Positions 1-5,817 of a stretch of 10,843 nucleotides of DNA are shown here, in pieces. The stretch covers positions 1 through 10,843 of the forward strand of contig DATIZL010000124.1 in NCBI GenBank assembly GCA_035517115.1. Reading direction: 5' to 3'. The stretch comes from Hyphomicrobium_A sp035517115. Lineage in GTDB: Bacteria > Pseudomonadota > Alphaproteobacteria > Rhizobiales > Hyphomicrobiaceae. Numbering within the stretch: position 1 is the stretch's first letter; every line of letters begins with the position of its first letter. The notes beneath the pieces are model-generated. The model made no database searches. It saw only the letters and a list, made by a program, of their open reading frames with translations, and was not told where the DNA came from. The position numbers were made by a program, and so were the translations under genes.

Positions 1-833
1 ACCACCGTCTGGCGCTGCCTGCCGAGCCGCTCGACCTCGAGCGTCATCACGTCGCCGGCCTTCAAATACTCACGCGGATTGCGCGCCGAGCCGACGCCCG
101 GGGGCGTTCCCGTCGTCACCACGTCGCCGGGATCGAGCACCATGAACTGCGTGATGTAGGCGAGCAGGAAGGGGATCGAGAAGATCATGGTCTTGGTCGA
201 GCCGGTCTGCTTGCGCACGCCGTTGACGTCGAGCGACATGGCGAGGTTCCCCACGTCCGGGATCTCATCCGCCGTGACGAGCCACGGCCCCAAGGGCCCG
301 AACGTCTCCGCCGATTTGCCCTTGACCCACTGGCCGCCGCGCTTCACCTGGAAGCGGCGCTCGGAGATGTCGTTGCAGATGCAGAAGCCGGCGATATGGG
401 CCATCGCATCGGCCTCGGCGACGTAGCGGGCGCGCGTGCCGACGACGAAGGCGATCTCCACCTCCCAGTCCATGTTGACGGCGTCCTTCGGGTACATGAC
501 GTCGTCGTTGGGGCCAACGATGCAGTTCGGCGCCTTGCTGAACAGGATCGGCTCGGAGGGGATCTCCTGGTTCGTCTCTTTGGCGTGGTCGGCAAAGTTG
601 AGCCCGATAGCGATGAAGTTGCGCGTGCCCGCGACGGGGGCGCCGATGCGCGCGTCCGCCGGGGCCAACGGAAGCGCATCCGGATCGAGCCCCCGCAGCG
701 CGTCGAGCGATTGCGGCGACAACGTCGTCCCGGTGAAGTCGGAGACATAGCCCGAGAGGTCGCGGATCATACCGTGAGCGTCCACGATGCCTGGCTTCTC
801 GGCACCGGGATTACCAAACCGAACGAGCTTCAT
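1..833 (-). CDS. Fumarylacetoacetate hydrolase (FAH) family protein, C-terminus cut by window edge
   Basis: The minus strand reads continuously from an ATG at 833 to the window edge, about 277 residues, beginning MKLVRFGNPGAEKPG. FAH-fold enzymes of this subgroup are about 280 residues, so only a few C-terminal residues and the stop are missing. The core shows the family signature NFIAIGLNFADHAKET, then the acidic metal-binding stretch MDWEVEIAFVVG (the E-x-E pair), then CNDISERRFQ and the glycine-rich GDVVTTGTPPGVG near the end. Family members are cytosolic, Mg/Mn-dependent enzymes that cleave or decarboxylate beta-diketo acids in aromatic or sugar-acid catabolism, for example 2-keto-3-deoxy-L-fuconate or 5-oxopent-3-ene-1,2,5-tricarboxylate type substrates. 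The exact substrate cannot be told from sequence. No strong Shine-Dalgarno is seen before the ATG. No catabolic partner gene lies inside the window; it would have to be to the left. The family call is firm, the substrate is open. Confidence 0.93.
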   Translation of the reverse strand, partial: MKLVRFGNPGAEKPGIVDAHGMIRDLSGYVSDFTGTTLSPQSLDALRGLDPDALPLAPADARIGAPVAGTRNFIAIGLNFADHAKETNQEIPSEPILFSKAPNCIVGPNDDVMYPKDAVNMDWEVEIAFVVGTRARYVAEADAMAHIAGFCICNDISERRFQVKRGGQWVKGKSAETFGPLGPWLVTADEIPDVGNLAMSLDVNGVRKQTGSTKTMIFSIPFLLAYITQFMVLDPGDVVTTGTPPGVGSARNPREYLKAGDVMTLEVERLGRQRQTV

Positions 834-1184
834 GGATCAGGGCTCACGCGTATGATTGAAGGATGGCTGGGAGAGGGAGGCGGGCGTGTTGGGGCTCTTA
901 CGGTTGCCTTGCGTTCGCGTCAAGGTGGCCGCGTCCCGGCGTGGAGCTAGCCGACGTAGCTTGTCGTCCCCGCGTAGACAACCCAGGCAGCAACAGGACT
1001 GCACGGCCGGCATTCGCAAAATTGACTGCATCAACTGCGTCTCGTCCGCGCGCCAACTGCGACCGCGAAACGAGCTACGCTTGCTTCGCGATGGCTTGAT
1101 GCCGGTCAATGCCGTGACCTCAAGCCTATTCCAAGAGTGAAACCCTGGACAGGCCGGCGCTACGGATAATCAAGGGAGGATGTC
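834..1184. other. Gene-free interval between divergent genes
   Basis: This stretch of about 350 bases separates the FAH-family gene (minus) from the small exported protein gene (plus), so it should carry promoters for both. I could not find a convincing -35/-10 pair for either. A GATAAT at 1165-1170 lies too close to the Shine-Dalgarno to be a normal -10 for the plus gene. Reading frames that cross it are short and lack ribosome-binding sites or recognisable protein. I see no RNA gene in it. Confidence 0.5.
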
Positions 1185-1523
1185 ATGAAAGCCCGCAACC
1201 TGACGATTGTCACCGCTTCTGTGGCGATGGCGCTAATGCTCATGATCGGCTCAGCCGAGCGTGCTGAGGCGCATCACGGATGGGGGTGGGGAGGGGTCGC
1301 GGCAGGCATCGCCGCCGCCGTGATATTGAGCCACGCCTATCACCACCATTATTACAGGCATTACTACGGCTACCCCTACTACTATTACGGCGGGTATCCG
1401 TACTACGGGTATGGCTATTACTATCGTCCGCACCGGCACTACCGTCACTACGGCTACTACCATCATCGCGGCTGGCGCCACGTTCACTATTATCGCGGCC
1501 ACTATCACCGTCACCACCGTTGA
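1185..1523 (+). CDS. Small exported Tyr/His/Gly-rich protein
   Basis: A 112-residue protein. Residues 1-29 form a clear Sec-type signal peptide: basic MKAR, a hydrophobic run VAMALMLMIG, then AERAEA with predicted cleavage before HHGWGWGG. The roughly 83-residue mature part starts with a short Gly/Ala hydrophobic stretch (GVAAGIAAAVILS) and then becomes extremely biased, with about 18 His, 24 Tyr and many Arg and Gly in blocks such as HHHYYRHYYGYPYYYYGGY. The start is secure: AGGGAGGA at 1173-1180 sits a few bases before the ATG. Proteins of this style are common in rhizobia and remain uncharacterised. The His clusters suggest metal binding, and the Tyr/Gly repeats suggest an adhesive or cross-linkable surface protein; both are inference. 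It appears monocistronic. Confidence 0.85.
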   Translation: MKARNLTIVTASVAMALMLMIGSAERAEAHHGWGWGGVAAGIAAAVILSHAYHHHYYRHYYGYPYYYYGGYPYYGYGYYYRPHRHYRHYGYYHHRGWRHVHYYRGHYHRHHR

Positions 1524-1574
1524 CGGCGATTGCGAACCGGCCTCTCGCGGGTGGCTAGCGATCAGTCGAATATC

Positions 1575-1589
1575 CCGCCAAATTGGCGG
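1575..1589. repeat. Short inverted repeat CCGCCA-aat-TGGCGG
   Basis: A 6-bp perfect inverted repeat with a 3-base centre lies about 50 bases after the stop of the Tyr/His-rich gene. There is no T-run on either side, so it is not a standard intrinsic terminator. It could be a weak 3' hairpin of that gene or a protein site; nothing decides. Confidence 0.3.
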
Positions 1590-1653
1590 CGACATCGGCT
1601 GTTGACTGACTGTGATGAAGCCGGTGCTCGGCCGGTTGCCACAAGGAGATCTC

Positions 1654-1686
1654 ATGCAGGTCATTTGCTCGCCGAGCCACTTATGA
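1654..1686 (+). CDS. Possible 10-residue ORF (MQVICSPSHL) with strong Shine-Dalgarno
   Basis: AAGGAG at 1643-1648 is well spaced before an ATG at 1654 that opens a 10-codon frame ending in TGA at 1684-1686. The stop overlaps a second ATG (ATGA, 1683-1686), which opens a 25-codon basic frame ending at 1760 inside the 3' end of the convergent permease gene. The ribosome-binding site is among the best in the window, yet no plus-strand gene follows that a leader peptide could control. It could be a real microprotein, the relic of a lost gene, or chance. Peptide composition alone gives no function. Confidence 0.2.
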   Translation: MQVICSPSHL

Positions 1687-1733
1687 AGGGACGGCGGCAT
1701 GTTGTTCAACGATGGCCTATGGTCGTCGCGGCT

Positions 1734-2789
1734 TCACGCAGGAACCCGACCGTCCTTTGACAGCACGATTGCCACCCATCGCCAGCTCGGCACGTGAGCA
1801 CAGACGATCATGACGACGACGAGGATGGGCACGCTCAGAAACATGCCCACGATGCCCCAGATCGTTCCCCAGAAAGCAAGCCCGAGAATGATTGCGAAGG
1901 GGCTCATATTCAGGGTGCTCCCCATCAGCATGGGCTCCAACACGCTGCCCACGGTGAGCTGTATGGCGGTCAGGCTAAGCACCAGAACGATGAACGGGCC
2001 GAGCGTGTCGAATTGCACGAGAGCGAGCAGGGCCGGGAACGCGACCGCGACAATGGAGCCGATGTTGGGAATGTAGTTCAACACGAAGATGAGAAGAGCC
2101 CACGTCTCGGCGAAGTCGATCCCGAGCCACCGCAGCACGGCGTAGCACAGCACTGCGGTCAAGACGCTGACGGCCGTCTTCATCCAGAGGTAGCGTTGGA
2201 CGCTCTGGGAAATCGTGACAAAGAGCGCTGAGGTCTCTTCCGCCCGACGGGCATCCGGAAGCATCGCCGCAAGCTTCTCGCCCAGATGATTGCGCTCGAC
2301 GAACAGGAAGCCGATATAGGCCACGACAAGTAGGACGTTGACGACAATCGACTGCGTAGAGGCGATGAGCTGAGGGATACGGCCGCTCAAGTCTATTGCC
2401 GCGAAAACCTCTTTTAGCTTCGCCGTCCGCTGTGGCCCCAGCCATTGCGTAAGACCGCTGACGATCGATTCGAAGCGAGCCACATACCGGGGCCACGCGG
2501 CAGACAGAGCATCGGCCTGTCCGAGAAGGATGAAGGCAACCAGATACAGGCCGAGCGCGACCGTTGCGATCCCGAGTATCGTGGCAAGCCAGCGCGGCAG
2601 CCTGAAGGATCCGATGCTAACGCGTGCAAACCCCTGGATCATCGCCTCGAGCAGAGTCCAGAGCAGGACCGCGATGGCGAGCGGAATGAGCAACGGCCTT
2701 CCGAGCACCAGGCCGGTGATAACCACGCCGAGCACAATCACGGCGAGGCCGAGGTTGCGAAGCCTTTCGGTATCGTCGGCAGCCCTCAT
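1734..2789 (-). CDS. AI-2E family transporter (PerM-like permease)
   Basis: This is a polytopic inner-membrane protein of about 351 residues, a usual length for the AI-2E/UPF0118 family. It shows two N-terminal helices (LGLAVIVLGVVITGLVLG and LLIPLAIAVLLWTLL), a third near residues 66-88, a central soluble segment, then several C-terminal helices. Family marks are FVLNYIPNIGS, SVLEPMLMGSTLNMSP and FWGTIWGIVGMFLSVPI. Relatives include E. coli TqsA, which exports autoinducer-2, and the sodium/proton antiporters of the PerM group, so the substrate here cannot be assigned. The frame also opens at a TTG (2810) that overlaps the TGA of the PPK2 gene as TTGA. I prefer the ATG at 2789, which follows a G-rich stretch. 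Either way the gene is co-transcribed with, and probably translationally coupled to, the kinase gene upstream. It converges on the small plus-strand region at 1654-1760. Confidence 0.9.
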   Translation of the reverse strand: MRAADDTERLRNLGLAVIVLGVVITGLVLGRPLLIPLAIAVLLWTLLEAMIQGFARVSIGSFRLPRWLATILGIATVALGLYLVAFILLGQADALSAAWPRYVARFESIVSGLTQWLGPQRTAKLKEVFAAIDLSGRIPQLIASTQSIVVNVLLVVAYIGFLFVERNHLGEKLAAMLPDARRAEETSALFVTISQSVQRYLWMKTAVSVLTAVLCYAVLRWLGIDFAETWALLIFVLNYIPNIGSIVAVAFPALLALVQFDTLGPFIVLVLSLTAIQLTVGSVLEPMLMGSTLNMSPFAIILGLAFWGTIWGIVGMFLSVPILVVVMIVCAHVPSWRWVAIVLSKDGRVPA

Positions 2790-2806
2790 TGCGCCCCGCA
2801 ACTGTT

Positions 2807-3646
2807 TCAATGCACTTCGGGGACGAGCTTGAATTGGTGGTCGATCTGTTTGCTCGCCGCCGCGATGTGCCGCTTCGGTAGCTTGACCTTTTCGTGCGGC
2901 ACCTCCTTGTAGGGGATCTTGCTGAGGAGGTGGCTGATGATGTTCAGCCGCGCGCGCCTCTTATCGTTGGATCGCGCCACGTACCACGGCGCCCACGCGG
3001 TGTCGGTCGCCAGGAACATGTCGTCACGCGCCTTCGAGTAGTCGTCCCAACGCGTGTACGACTTCACGTCCATCTTGGAGAGCTTCCAGATCTTGCGCCC
3101 ATCGTCGATGCGCTCCTCGAGCCGTTTCGTCTGCTCTTCGGGGCTCACCTCGAGCCAATACTTGAGCAGAATCGTACCCGACTCGATGATGGCCTTTTCC
3201 ACGTTGGGGACCACGTCGAGAAAGCGCTTTGCTTGCTCTTCCGTGCAGAAGCCCATGACGCGCTCGACGCCGGCGCGATTGTACCAGCTGCGATCGAAGA
3301 TCACGATCTCTCCGCCTGCCGGCAGATGCGGAAGGTAGCGCTGGACGTACATTTGCGACTTTTCGCGCTCGGTTGGCGCAGGAAGGGCCACCACTCTGAA
3401 GATGCGAGGGCTGACCCGGGCCGTAATCGCTTTGATGACACCGCCTTTGCCGGCCCCGTCGCGCCCTTCGAAGACGATGCAGATCTTCTGGCCTTCGTGC
3501 CGCACCCATTCCTGCAGCTTCACCAGCTCGACGTGCAGCTTGCGAAGCTCGGCTTCGTAGTCCTTGCGCTTGAGCTTCGGCGATCCGCTTCGCTCGTTGC
3601 CACTCCGATCTGGCTTGCGCGGCTCGCGCCTATTCTGATTTCTCAC
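2807..3646 (-). CDS. ppk2: Polyphosphate kinase 2 family protein
   Basis: A 279-residue cytosolic P-loop kinase that transfers phosphate between polyphosphate and nucleotides, in this class mainly polyP plus NDP to NTP. A basic tail (residues 1-28) precedes the domain. Walker A is GRDGAGKGG at about residues 61-69, with the catalytic Lys at 67. ALPAPTEREKSQMYVQRY follows at about 88-104, then the Walker B/active-site stretch IVIFDRSWYNRAGVE with Asp118 and Arg119, and a lid-region basic segment EERIDDGRKIWKLSKMD. All key residues are present, and the length fits single-domain class I PPK2. The start is a GTG at 3646, supported by AGAGGA seven bases upstream. The TGA stop at 2807-2809 overlaps a possible TTG start of the downstream permease. 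Subclass (ADP- or GDP-preferring) is not certain from sequence. Confidence 0.95.
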   Translation of the reverse strand: MRNQNRREPRKPDRSGNERSGSPKLKRKDYEAELRKLHVELVKLQEWVRHEGQKICIVFEGRDGAGKGGVIKAITARVSPRIFRVVALPAPTEREKSQMYVQRYLPHLPAGGEIVIFDRSWYNRAGVERVMGFCTEEQAKRFLDVVPNVEKAIIESGTILLKYWLEVSPEEQTKRLEERIDDGRKIWKLSKMDVKSYTRWDDYSKARDDMFLATDTAWAPWYVARSNDKRRARLNIISHLLSKIPYKEVPHEKVKLPKRHIAAASKQIDHQFKLVPEVH

Positions 3647-3665
3647 GGGCCAATCCTCTTCTCTC

Positions 3666-3735
3666 GCCCAGGAGCACCTAAATTAGCTCAATAATCGCGA
3701 GGGAACCCGTGAGGGTTCGAATCCCTTTTGGGCTT
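3666..3735 (+). pseudogene. tRNA-like remnant with intact T-arm
   Basis: Positions 3711-3727 form a perfect tRNA T-arm: stem GAGGG/CCCTT (one G-U) and loop TTCGAAT. Bases 3728-3733 (TTGGGC) can pair with 3666-3671 (GCCCAG) like an acceptor stem. GAGC at 3672-3675 pairs with GCTC at 3686-3689 like a D-stem, next to the D-arm-like TTAGCTCAAT. GGGAACCC at 3701-3708 resembles a class II variable arm. There is no convincing anticodon arm, no GG in the D-loop, no linker between acceptor and D stem, and no CCA. I read it as a decayed or partial tRNA gene, not a working one; a chance T-arm is the alternative. Its T-arm is identical over 16 bases to that of the adjacent tRNA-Ser, in inverted orientation. 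Confidence 0.35.
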
Positions 3736-3770
3736 GGCGTAAGCAACTGAATTCTAGGGGAAATATTTGC

Positions 3771-3860
3771 TGGCGGAGAGGGAGGGATTCGAACCCTCGA
3801 TACCCTTGCGAGTATGCCGCATTTCGAGTGCGGTGCATTCAACCACTCTGCCACCTCTCC
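3771..3860 (-). tRNA. tRNA-Ser(CGA)
   Basis: A complete class II tRNA of 90 bases including an encoded CCA (3773-3771). The acceptor stem GGAGAGG pairs perfectly with CCTCTCC, followed by discriminator G as expected for Ser. The anticodon stem CCGCA/TGCGG (3833-3829 with 3821-3817) carries loop CTCGAAA, giving anticodon CGA (3826-3824), which reads UCG codons. A long variable arm (ATACTCGCAAGGGTAT) and T-arm GAGGG-TTCGAAT-CCCTC complete the fold. It is a single gene, not part of a tRNA cluster in this window. The high-GC codon use makes UCG a frequently used serine codon. Confidence 0.98.
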
Positions 3861-3952
3861 GGAAGCGGGCGGGAAGAGGCAGGCTTCTTATCGTGACCCC
3901 CGGCCCCGCGCAAGCAGCCGCCAGTGGCGTCGGGCCGCAGGCGTTTGCCGGT

Positions 3953-4165
3953 CTAGGTGCGCCGGCGCCGCCGCGACCAGTAGATGGCGAAGATGCCCAT
4001 CCACAACAGCAGCGCGACGACATCGAGCAGCGTCGACAGCTCGTGCAGCGCCTGCTGCCAGGGCCGGTCTGGCGCGCCCAGCAGCATGACCATGCTGGCG
4101 AGCACCCCGAACGCGAGGCAGAGCCCCACGAGAATCCAAATGATGCGCACAGCTCGTCTGGTCAT
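3953..4165 (-). CDS. Small two-helix membrane protein
   Basis: A 70-residue protein starting MTRRAVRIIW. It has two predicted membrane segments, about residues 7-30 (IIWILVGLCLAFGVLASMVMLLG) and about 45-63 (DVVALLLWMGIFAIYW). They are joined by a short soluble loop APDRPWQQALHELSTL, and the protein ends in a strongly basic tail SRRRRRT, which should lie in the cytoplasm. I chose the ATG at 4165 because AAGG stands nine bases before it. The frame opens earlier at a GTG (4201) adding 12 unlikely residues. It lies about 100 bases downstream of the DUF4166 gene on the same strand, with a hairpin-forming region between. It may be the last gene of that operon or a separate unit. I do not recognise a family. 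Confidence 0.65.
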   Translation of the reverse strand: MTRRAVRIIWILVGLCLAFGVLASMVMLLGAPDRPWQQALHELSTLLDVVALLLWMGIFAIYWSRRRRRT

Positions 4166-4200
4166 TGGCGTCGCCTTAAAGACTCGAGAAGGCGCTGGCA

Positions 4201-4257
4201 CGCCGGGCTCAGGCCCCCGGCGAACGCTTCGAGTAATCGTATCGCCTTCGAGCGTTC
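4201..4257. repeat. Two adjacent inverted repeats between DUF4166 gene and small membrane-protein gene
   Basis: CGCCGGG at 4201-4207 pairs perfectly with CCCGGCG at 4216-4222 across an 8-base loop. Directly beside it, GAACGCT at 4222-4228 pairs with AGCGTTC at 4251-4257. Neither is followed by a T-run on either strand, so neither is a canonical intrinsic terminator. On the minus-strand transcript they could form a 3' stabilising structure after the DUF4166 stop, or a Rho-dependent pause region, reducing read-through into the small gene. Confidence 0.4.
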
Positions 4258-4267
4258 CCGGAAAGCT

Positions 4268-4984
4268 CTAGGGATCGCGGAAATAGGCGAGCTGGTGCAA
4301 AAGTCGGCCCAGCCGCGGATGCGTCAGCGTCAGCCGGAAGGAGAAGCAGCCGCCGCCCTCCTCGCGGTGCTCAATGCACATCTCCCCCGGCGCCAGCAGC
4401 GGCGGCAGACGCATTCGCCAATGGCCGAGCGCCAGGAAATAGTGATCGGAGCGGAACACGAGCGCCCTGTCCTCGACCGTTACTCTAAGCGCCATGCCGA
4501 TGCCATAGCCCACGTACTCCTCGAGCCCCGTAGGCCCGCGAAAGCGCTTGGCGGAGTGCACGGTCTGCGGACGCCGGCCGGGGCGCGTGTAGATGCGCGT
4601 CCAGCTCTGACCGCCGAGGAGGTCGTCCTCGGTGACGACGACGAGCGCAGGCCCAGTGGCACCGTTGGTCAGAGGCAGCGGCGAGCCGATGGCGCGCGCA
4701 AGGAAGGCAAGCACGCGGCCTGACCGCGACAGCTCGGTCGCCACGACCTCGCCCCGGTAGACGAGCGCATCCTGCGGCGCCAGGCATTTCGAGAAACGGC
4801 GGCACACGGCCTCGGGCAAGCGCGTCCAGGCCTCTTCGCCGATGAGGGCGCGGAAACGCAAATCGGCGAGCGAGGATGGTGGTTGTTGCTTCGCTGCCCG
4901 CGCGGAAATGCTGTCCTGGGAAACCTGCGCCTTCACGTGCTCGGTCGCCACCACGATGCGCACCCCCCTTTGGCTCACCTTCAC
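4268..4984 (-). CDS. DUF4166 domain-containing protein
   Basis: A 238-residue protein without signal peptide or membrane helix. After a roughly 40-residue N-terminal extension, the domain covers about 44-236: FRALIGEEAWTRLPEAVCRRFS, the helix GRVLAFLARAIGSPLPL, a beta-rich centre with WTRIYTRPGRRPQTVHSAKRF, and the end GEMCIEHREEGGGCFSFRLTLTHPRLGRLLHQLAYFRD. These match the pattern of DUF4166, a domain found alone or fused to saccharopine-dehydrogenase-like or SDR proteins. Its biochemical role is unknown. The start is a GTG at 4984 whose GTGA overlaps the TGA stop of the GbsR-type regulator gene by four bases, a strong sign of translational coupling. The regulator therefore very probably controls this gene. 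Any lipid or cell-surface role would be speculation. Confidence 0.82.
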   Translation of the reverse strand: MKVSQRGVRIVVATEHVKAQVSQDSISARAAKQQPPSSLADLRFRALIGEEAWTRLPEAVCRRFSKCLAPQDALVYRGEVVATELSRSGRVLAFLARAIGSPLPLTNGATGPALVVVTEDDLLGGQSWTRIYTRPGRRPQTVHSAKRFRGPTGLEEYVGYGIGMALRVTVEDRALVFRSDHYFLALGHWRMRLPPLLAPGEMCIEHREEGGGCFSFRLTLTHPRLGRLLHQLAYFRDP

Positions 4985-5556
4985 GCCGGTCTCGCGCGGC
5001 TCTGCTTTTTACTTCTCGTCGCGAGCCGCGCCAATGCGCCGCCCATCTTCATCAGCGCCATGAGCGTCGCGGCCGGAAGGCGGATGATCTCGCCGAAGCT
5101 CTTGTCGACGGTCTCGGTGAACTCGAGCATGGCGGCGAGCCGCTTGCGCGCGCCCGCGGAGACGCGCTGATCGGATTTCGCTTCCGCCACGCACGCCCGC
5201 AGCACTGCCAGAGCCGGATCGATCTCGCGCGCCTTGCGGCCCGAAGCGATGCGCCGCACCATCTCGAACATGTCGGCCTCGGCCTCGTAGTAGTCACGCC
5301 GGTCGCCCATCGCGTGCACGCGGCGGATGAGGCTCCAGCCCATAAGCTCGCGCAGGCTGACGGAAACGTTGGAGCGCGCCATGGCGAGCTGGGCGGCAAT
5401 GTCGTCCGCGGTCATCGGTTCATCACAGAGATAGAGCAGCGCGTGGATCTGCGCGACCGAGCGATTGACGCCCCACACGGTGCCCATCTCGCCCCAATGC
5501 ACGACGAAGCGCTCGATCGCCGGCGGCAGAGGCTTGCTTACGGTTATTTCTGTCAT
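4981..5556 (-). CDS. GbsR/MarR family transcriptional regulator
   Basis: About 191 residues starting MTEITVSKPLPPAIERF. The winged-helix domain follows the GbsR pattern: FVVHWGEMGTVWGVNRSVAQIHALLYL, then DEPMTADDIAAQLAMARSNVSVSLRELMGWSLIRRVHAMGDRRDYYEAE, with the recognition helix around MARSNVSVSLREL and the wing around GDRRDYYE. A helical C-terminal half (about 105-185) probably serves dimerisation. GbsR relatives are repressors in osmoprotectant and other metabolic loci; the ligand here is unknown. The ATG at 5556 lies at the centre of a perfect 22-bp palindrome and seven bases after a -10 box, so the mRNA is probably leaderless; no Shine-Dalgarno is visible. A GTG in frame at 5583 falls within the promoter and is rejected. 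The downstream DUF4166 gene overlaps by four bases. Autorepression of the operon is the natural inference. Confidence 0.88.
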   Translation of the reverse strand: MTEITVSKPLPPAIERFVVHWGEMGTVWGVNRSVAQIHALLYLCDEPMTADDIAAQLAMARSNVSVSLRELMGWSLIRRVHAMGDRRDYYEAEADMFEMVRRIASGRKAREIDPALAVLRACVAEAKSDQRVSAGARKRLAAMLEFTETVDKSFGEIIRLPAATLMALMKMGGALARLATRSKKQSRARPA

Positions 5557-5566
5557 GACAGAAATA
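5545..5566. promoter_or_regulatory. Perfect 22-bp palindrome, likely operator of the GbsR-type regulator
   Basis: The half-site TATTTCTGTCA is followed immediately by its exact reverse complement, with no spacer. It covers most of the -10 box, the predicted transcription start and the first codons of the regulator gene. A dimeric winged-helix protein bound here would block the promoter. I found no second copy of this sequence elsewhere in the window. Confidence 0.75.
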
Positions 5567-5591
5567 TCCGACAGGCAGCGCACGCTGTCAA
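5563..5591 (-). promoter_or_regulatory. Sigma-70 type promoter of the GbsR-DUF4166 operon
   Basis: On the minus strand, TTGACA (5591-5586, a perfect -35) is separated by exactly 17 bases from GATATT (5568-5563, four of six matches to the -10). The expected start of transcription, about seven bases on, falls on the A of the regulator ATG (5556), which predicts a leaderless transcript. The -10 overlaps the palindrome at 5545-5566. Confidence 0.7.
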
Positions 5592-5817
5592 ACGTGACCG
5601 CGCGATGACGCCACCTGCCCTTGTAATTGCCAGGTTTTTAGGCAGTCGACGGGCCAGCGTTCGGGCACCTCGGCCGTTGCGCGCCATATCGCTGCCGCCC
5701 TCGCAGTGCTAGGCTCGCGCCCATAGGAGAGGTCACGCCTTCAGGGTCAGGGTTTTCAGTTCCGCGCGTTGAACTTTGCGCGCGAGCCAGCGTTCTTTGT
5801 CTCGCCAGCGGGGCCCC

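Noticed and set aside
1320..1515. Repetitive TAC/CAC-rich stretch that could be taken for a tandem DNA repeat
   Set aside because: The repetition follows codon use for Tyr, His and Gly in the coding frame and has no fixed repeat unit.
1251..1709. A 152-codon minus-strand frame rich in Val/Ile opposite the Tyr/His-rich gene
   Set aside because: The apparent hydrophobic repeats are the reverse complement of Tyr/His codon runs. The plus-strand gene has a signal peptide and a strong ribosome-binding site.
2894..3694. A 266-codon plus-strand frame opposite ppk2
   Set aside because: Exact antisense of a well-conserved kinase gene; a codon-bias shadow.
3767..4723. A 318-codon plus-strand frame running over tRNA-Ser, the small membrane-protein gene and the DUF4166 gene
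   Set aside because: It begins inside the tRNA complement and covers three features on the other strand. Its protein has no recognisable domain.
5653..5795. Ten-base direct repeat GCCAGCGTTC at 5653-5662 and 5786-5795 upstream of the transglutaminase-like gene
   Set aside because: Two short GC-rich copies 133 bases apart, without promoter alignment or a third copy, can easily arise by chance.
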